DNA of 16,715 bases from Bacteriovoracaceae bacterium UBA6261. Its GTDB lineage: Bacteria; Bdellovibrionota; Bacteriovoracia; Bacteriovoracales; Bacteriovoracaceae. The position numbers and the translations under genes were made by a program. Numbering within the stretch: the stretch's first letter is position 1; the number at the start of each line of letters is the position of its first letter. Location of the stretch: assembly GCA_002440825.1 (NCBI GenBank), contig DJVH01000021.1, positions 1 to 16,715 on the forward strand. The letters run 5' to 3'. Positions 14,119-16,715 of this stretch are shown piece after piece. Under the pieces are notes generated by a model, which was not told the DNA's origin, ran no database searches, and was given only the letters and a program-made list of their open reading frames with translations.

Positions 14119-14838
14119 ATGTATTTGCCAAGCTTTAGGCATTTAATTGAAATTGAGGCCATGAAAACTCAAAATCAGAATGATTTAGCAGCGATTGCGA
14201 CTGAGGAAAAAAGAATATCCGACCTAGAGCTCCTCAGGGAAAAACGCCGCCAGAATATCGCCGCTCTTGATGAAGAAGTGAAAGCGATGAAGCTCATCGA
14301 AAAACAACTCGAAGTTGAATCACTTGAAGCCAAACACAAACGCACCAAAGAACAGCTCGACACACTCAACAGCGAAAAAGACATTAAAGCAATGGAACAC
14401 CAGCTGGAAGTCATGGGCGCCGAGCTTTCTCAAAAAGAAGAAACTTATTTTTCTTTGCTTGAACGTTCAGAAGCGATAGCTGAAGAGAAAAAAGAAGCTG
14501 AAGAGTTTTTACAAGGCTCTGCCAATACAATTGAAGATATAAAAAAAGAAGTCGAGATCGAAAGGCAGAAATTCAATAAACAAATCGAAAACAGAAACCT
14601 GAGAATTCTTTCTCTGGAAGAACAATGCCTTCCGGCTTTGCTTAAATTTTATAAAGAAATTGAAAAAAAATTCGCAGGTAAAAAAGCCGTTGCCTATTTA
14701 ATTGATAAAAAATGTTCCGCTTGTTTTGTGCAAGTCGATTCAATGTTTAAAACCGCACTGGAAGAAGGACGGGCCATGGAAACATGTCCGAACTGCGGAA
14801 GATTCCTCATCCCTGAGACAGCAAAAATTTATAGTTAA
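14119..14838 (+). CDS. Coiled-coil C4-type zinc-ribbon protein
   Basis: The 239-residue protein is a long charged coiled coil (about residues 10-170, with continuous Glu/Lys/Leu-rich heptads). A C-terminal zinc ribbon follows, formed by Cys199-x2-Cys202 and Cys223-x2-Cys226 (CSAC ... CPNC). This architecture and length match the PF02591-type C4 zinc-ribbon proteins found across bacteria. Their role is poorly defined, with nucleic-acid or protein binding proposed. The residues between the Cys pairs (LEEGRAMETCPNCGRFL) agree with the family pattern. AAGGAAGAG lies at good spacing before the start. The gene diverges from aroC with overlapping -10 elements. Confidence 0.85.
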   Translation: MYLPSFRHLIEIEAMKTQNQNDLAAIATEEKRISDLELLREKRRQNIAALDEEVKAMKLIEKQLEVESLEAKHKRTKEQLDTLNSEKDIKAMEHQLEVMGAELSQKEETYFSLLERSEAIAEEKKEAEEFLQGSANTIEDIKKEVEIERQKFNKQIENRNLRILSLEEQCLPALLKFYKEIEKKFAGKKAVAYLIDKKCSACFVQVDSMFKTALEEGRAMETCPNCGRFLIPETAKIYS

Positions 14839-14846
14839 ACTGCACT

Positions 14847-15305
14847 TTAAAAAACAAATTCCTCTGCATATTTATAAGACTTGTTTTCTACAGCACTTTC
14901 TGTCTCGGCTGCATAATCTTCAATTTCATCTGCTTCCACGATGGAAATAAAATTTCCCGCAGGATCCTTGCACCAGGCAATCACCGGTCCCTCAGCGTGC
15001 ATCACTCCCTGTTCGTCAGCACCGTCATAATGTTCAAAAGAAATCCCTTTTCCCGAAAGTTTTTTCACCATGGCTTCAACATCTTCCACTGGAATATTTA
15101 AAACAGTGAAACTGGCCGGCACATGATCTTTTTTAGGATAAATCAAGACTTCAGTCTGATCATCGAGCATGAGACTCAACATGGAGCCACAGCCTTCTCT
15201 TGAAAACTCTTTCACTGTCAGCCCGAGAAGATCGCCGTAAAACTTTTTCGCCTTTTCAAGATCGTCGACAGAAAAACTGCTGTAGGGTTTTGTTCTTTTA
15301 GCCAT
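14847..15305 (-). CDS. VOC (glyoxalase/bleomycin-resistance fold) protein with acidic tail
   Basis: The 152-residue protein has a single VOC unit: FSVDDLEKAKKFYGDLLGL (11-29), then beta strands, then WCKDPAGNFISIVE (111-124). In the family, DPxGN-x-IxxxE ends the second repeat with a metal-binding Glu, here Glu124. The usual first His ligand is not evident (YSSFSV at the start), so metal binding is doubtful. A 28-residue acidic tail (EADEIEDYAAETESAVE...) is an unusual extension. GGAGGA lies 6 nt before the ATG. The substrate is unknown. It is too small to be 4-hydroxyphenylpyruvate dioxygenase, which has two VOC modules and is over 300 residues. It ends 8 bp from the convergent zinc-ribbon gene. 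Confidence 0.8.
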   Translation of the reverse strand: MAKRTKPYSSFSVDDLEKAKKFYGDLLGLTVKEFSREGCGSMLSLMLDDQTEVLIYPKKDHVPASFTVLNIPVEDVEAMVKKLSGKGISFEHYDGADEQGVMHAEGPVIAWCKDPAGNFISIVEADEIEDYAAETESAVENKSYKYAEEFVF

Positions 15306-15369
15306 AAACGTCCTCCGTGTTTATTGGCCTCCTGAATTGAGTTTATTACAGCGCCTTTGGGAAAAAACT

Positions 15370-15398
15370 TTGATAAAAGCAATTACAGGATTTACGAT
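15370..15398 (+). promoter_or_regulatory. Promoter of the second VOC gene
   Basis: The -35 TTGATA (15370-15375, 5 of 6), a 17-bp spacer and the -10 TACGAT (15393-15398, 4 of 6) predict a start near 15405, about 50 nt before the ATG. AAGGG precedes the start codon. Confidence 0.4.
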
Positions 15399-15455
15399 AA
15401 ATTAAATCAGTTCGAAATGTTTGAGTTTCTTTAAAAGAAGCAAGGGTAAAGAATC

Positions 15456-15830
15456 ATGAAAGCACACACCATTCTTTTTGTGAAAGATCAGCAAAAGAGT
15501 ACAAAATTTTACAGCGAAGTTTTAAAATTAAATCCGATCTTAAATGTTCCTGGCATGACCGAGTTTCAATTGAGTGAATCGCTTATCCTTGGTTTGATGC
15601 CAGTGGAAGGAGCGAAAAAGATTTTGGGAACACCATTTTTTTCATCTACAACCAATGCACCATCCAGCGAGCTCTACCTTAGGTTGGAAAATTTTGAAGA
15701 TTATTTTTCCCGCGCTCTTGAAAATGGTGCAAAGGAAATAAGCCCTATTTTAAAAAGGAACTGGGGCGACACTGCCGGATATATTTCAGATCCTGACAAT
15801 CACATTATTGCCTTTTCTTCGCTGAAATGA
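15456..15830 (+). CDS. VOC (glyoxalase-fold) protein
   Basis: This 124-residue single VOC domain has the repeat start HTILFVKDQQKSTKFYSEVL (4-23), the second half beginning SELYLRLENFEDYFSRALENG (71-91), and the typical ending YISDPDNHIIAFSS (109-122). Candidate metal ligands are His4 and Glu72, but the final Glu common in metal-binding members is absent. Relatives include isomerases, dioxygenases and drug-binding proteins, and no specific function can be assigned. It diverges from the other VOC gene across a 150-bp gap and does not look like a recent duplicate of it. Confidence 0.82.
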   Translation: MKAHTILFVKDQQKSTKFYSEVLKLNPILNVPGMTEFQLSESLILGLMPVEGAKKILGTPFFSSTTNAPSSELYLRLENFEDYFSRALENGAKEISPILKRNWGDTAGYISDPDNHIIAFSSLK

Positions 15831-15934
15831 CTTGAGAAATGCAAAGCTAAACGAGGATTATTCAACGAGAAGCAAGGCTACTTTCCCTAGGACCTAAAGC
15901 TTGAATTATTTTCATTCTTAACAGAACCCTGACT

Positions 15935-15962
15935 TTGAAATCTCTGCGGTCAATGCTAAAAA
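15935..15962 (+). promoter_or_regulatory. Extended -10 promoter of the small exported-protein gene
   Basis: TTGAAA (15935-15940) is followed by a 16-bp spacer and TAAAAA (15957-15962), preceded by an extended TG at 15954-15955. The predicted start is near 15970, leaving about 20 nt of leader with the strong TAAGGAG at 15979-15985. Confidence 0.4.
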
Positions 15963-15990
15963 GCACGCATTAAACCCCTAAGGAGATTTT

Positions 15991-16302
15991 ATGAAAACGA
16001 TTCTATTCGCTTTATCTGCTCTTGTTATGGCCAATGCTCACGCTTTCGACTGCAAACAAAACGAAGCCCAGTTTATCGGCAAAGTAAGCGATCTTCGCGT
16101 TGTAAAAATCGATCAGGGAATCAGAGACTGTTATTTCAAAATTCAATTTACACGTTTTGATTCAAGCATGGTTTGCCCAATGGACGAATCAGCTGCTGCA
16201 AACACTGAACTTCTCGATTCTGATTGCCGCATGGGCCTGGAGAACGGTCATGAAATTTCCGGGTATCTGGTTGAGAAAAACGGTTCTATTTATTTAGAAT
16301 AA
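15991..16302 (+). CDS. Small exported four-cysteine protein, unknown function
   Basis: The 103-residue protein has a Sec signal peptide (MKTILFALSALVMANAHA, cleavage after residue 18). A mature domain of about 85 residues follows with Cys21, Cys47, Cys62 and Cys79, which could form two disulfides. It is mostly beta-like with no recognised family. TAAGGAG sits 5 nt before the ATG, the strongest Shine-Dalgarno in the window. With its own extended -10 promoter this suggests high expression as a single gene. It converges on the otsB fragment. Confidence 0.78.
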   Translation: MKTILFALSALVMANAHAFDCKQNEAQFIGKVSDLRVVKIDQGIRDCYFKIQFTRFDSSMVCPMDESAAANTELLDSDCRMGLENGHEISGYLVEKNGSIYLE

Positions 16303-16341
16303 AAAACTTGAGGGAATATCCAATTTAGGCGATTTAGCTGT

Positions 16342-16715
16342 TTAGCGTTTTGGCAATTTTTTTAAAATTATTTCCAGAAGTTTTATTATTTCAGATTGAT
16401 GTTTAAGATAAAAATTAGCTTTGGATGATTCCAGAGATTCTATTTTTACAGTTAAGACATTTTTAAGACCAAGCTTAAACACGTCTTCATCGGTAACATC
16501 GTCACCGACATAAAAGCCGCGTTGAAAATTCCCTCTTGAGAGAAGTCTCAGAAAAGAATCGCCTTTGTTTTCACTTGTTGAAGGAACAATATTTACCACC
16601 ATTTTCCCCTGAATTATTTTTGCATTATTCAATCTTGAGGCAATTTCCATACATATCATTTCAGCATCTATTTTTTTGGGTGAACGACGAAAATGTAAGG
16701 ATAAGGAATACATTT
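16342..16715 (-). CDS. otsB: Trehalose-6-phosphate phosphatase, C-terminal part (5' end outside window)
   Basis: The frame is open to the last base of the window, so this is the C-terminal 124 or so codons of a longer gene. The Met at 16713 is internal. Features of the HAD-superfamily trehalose phosphatase are visible: SLSLHFR near the beginning, IIQGKMVVNIVPS (33-45), NKGDSF with the conserved Lys50, and the HAD motif IV GDDVTDEDVF (70-79) with the Mg-binding Asp residues. The catalytic DxDxT motif I would lie upstream, outside the window. The enzyme releases trehalose from trehalose-6-phosphate, usually for osmoprotection. The partner otsA may lie beyond the window. Confidence 0.85.
   Translation of the reverse strand, partial: MYSLSLHFRRSPKKIDAEMICMEIASRLNNAKIIQGKMVVNIVPSTSENKGDSFLRLLSRGNFQRGFYVGDDVTDEDVFKLGLKNVLTVKIESLESSKANFYLKHQSEIIKLLEIILKKLPKR

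Noticed and set aside
14847..15305. The VOC protein as the missing 4-hydroxyphenylpyruvate dioxygenase of the tyrosine operon.
   Set aside because: It is a single short VOC domain (152 residues), lacks the His/His/Glu iron site and is in a distant, separate unit.
16303..16345. Possible terminator hairpin between the small exported gene and otsB.
   Set aside because: Only a 3-bp stem (GCT/AGC) can be drawn before the T-rich stretch, which is too weak to call.

Overview
The window is a gene-dense stretch of a Gram-negative bacterial chromosome. Evidence for this is a lipobox lipoprotein, several Sec-exported small proteins, a heptosyltransferase-like (GT9) protein and a plsC-type acyltransferase. 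The composition is moderately AT-rich, and the RHS region at the left end is visibly more AT-rich than the rest. The gene repertoire and the protein variants resemble the predatory Bdellovibrionota, especially Bacteriovorax-like bacteria. That placement is recognition-based inference, not proof. No rRNA, tRNA, CRISPR array or insertion sequence was seen.

Left region (1-3340): the 3' part of a large RHS/YD-repeat protein ends in a canonical RHS core followed by a private tip of about 95 residues. A small three-helix membrane protein overlaps its stop codon by 4 nt, which is the arrangement expected of a polymorphic toxin and its immunity protein. Downstream is a 176-bp gap holding an unusual nested hairpin. 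A 14-bp imperfect stem has both arms repeated outward, and the right-hand repeat runs into the end of the next gene.

Minus-strand operon (3332-5637): DUF309 protein, GT9-like glycosyltransferase with a degenerate donor motif, small exported Cys protein and DUF3124 lipoprotein. The genes overlap or lie within 20 bp of each other.

Plus-strand operon (5723-8987): HisC-type aminotransferase, fumarylacetoacetase and homogentisate 1,2-dioxygenase. Together they look like a tyrosine/phenylalanine catabolic operon in which a HisC-fold enzyme would perform the entry transamination. 4-Hydroxyphenylpyruvate dioxygenase and maleylacetoacetate isomerase are absent and would have to be encoded elsewhere. 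A plsC-like acyltransferase (minus strand) converges on it, and a flavin-reductase-like protein (plus strand) diverges from plsC.

Minus-strand chorismate operon (10404-14066): aroC, aroB and aroA, with a small exported protein translationally coupled to aroA. A near-consensus promoter lies so close to the aroC start that the mRNA would be leaderless or nearly so. Its -10 overlaps the -10 of the divergent gene for a coiled-coil C4 zinc-ribbon protein (14119-14838).

Right end (14847-16715): two divergent VOC (glyoxalase-fold) proteins, a small exported four-Cys protein with its own promoter and strong Shine-Dalgarno, and the C-terminal part of trehalose-6-phosphate phosphatase running off the window.
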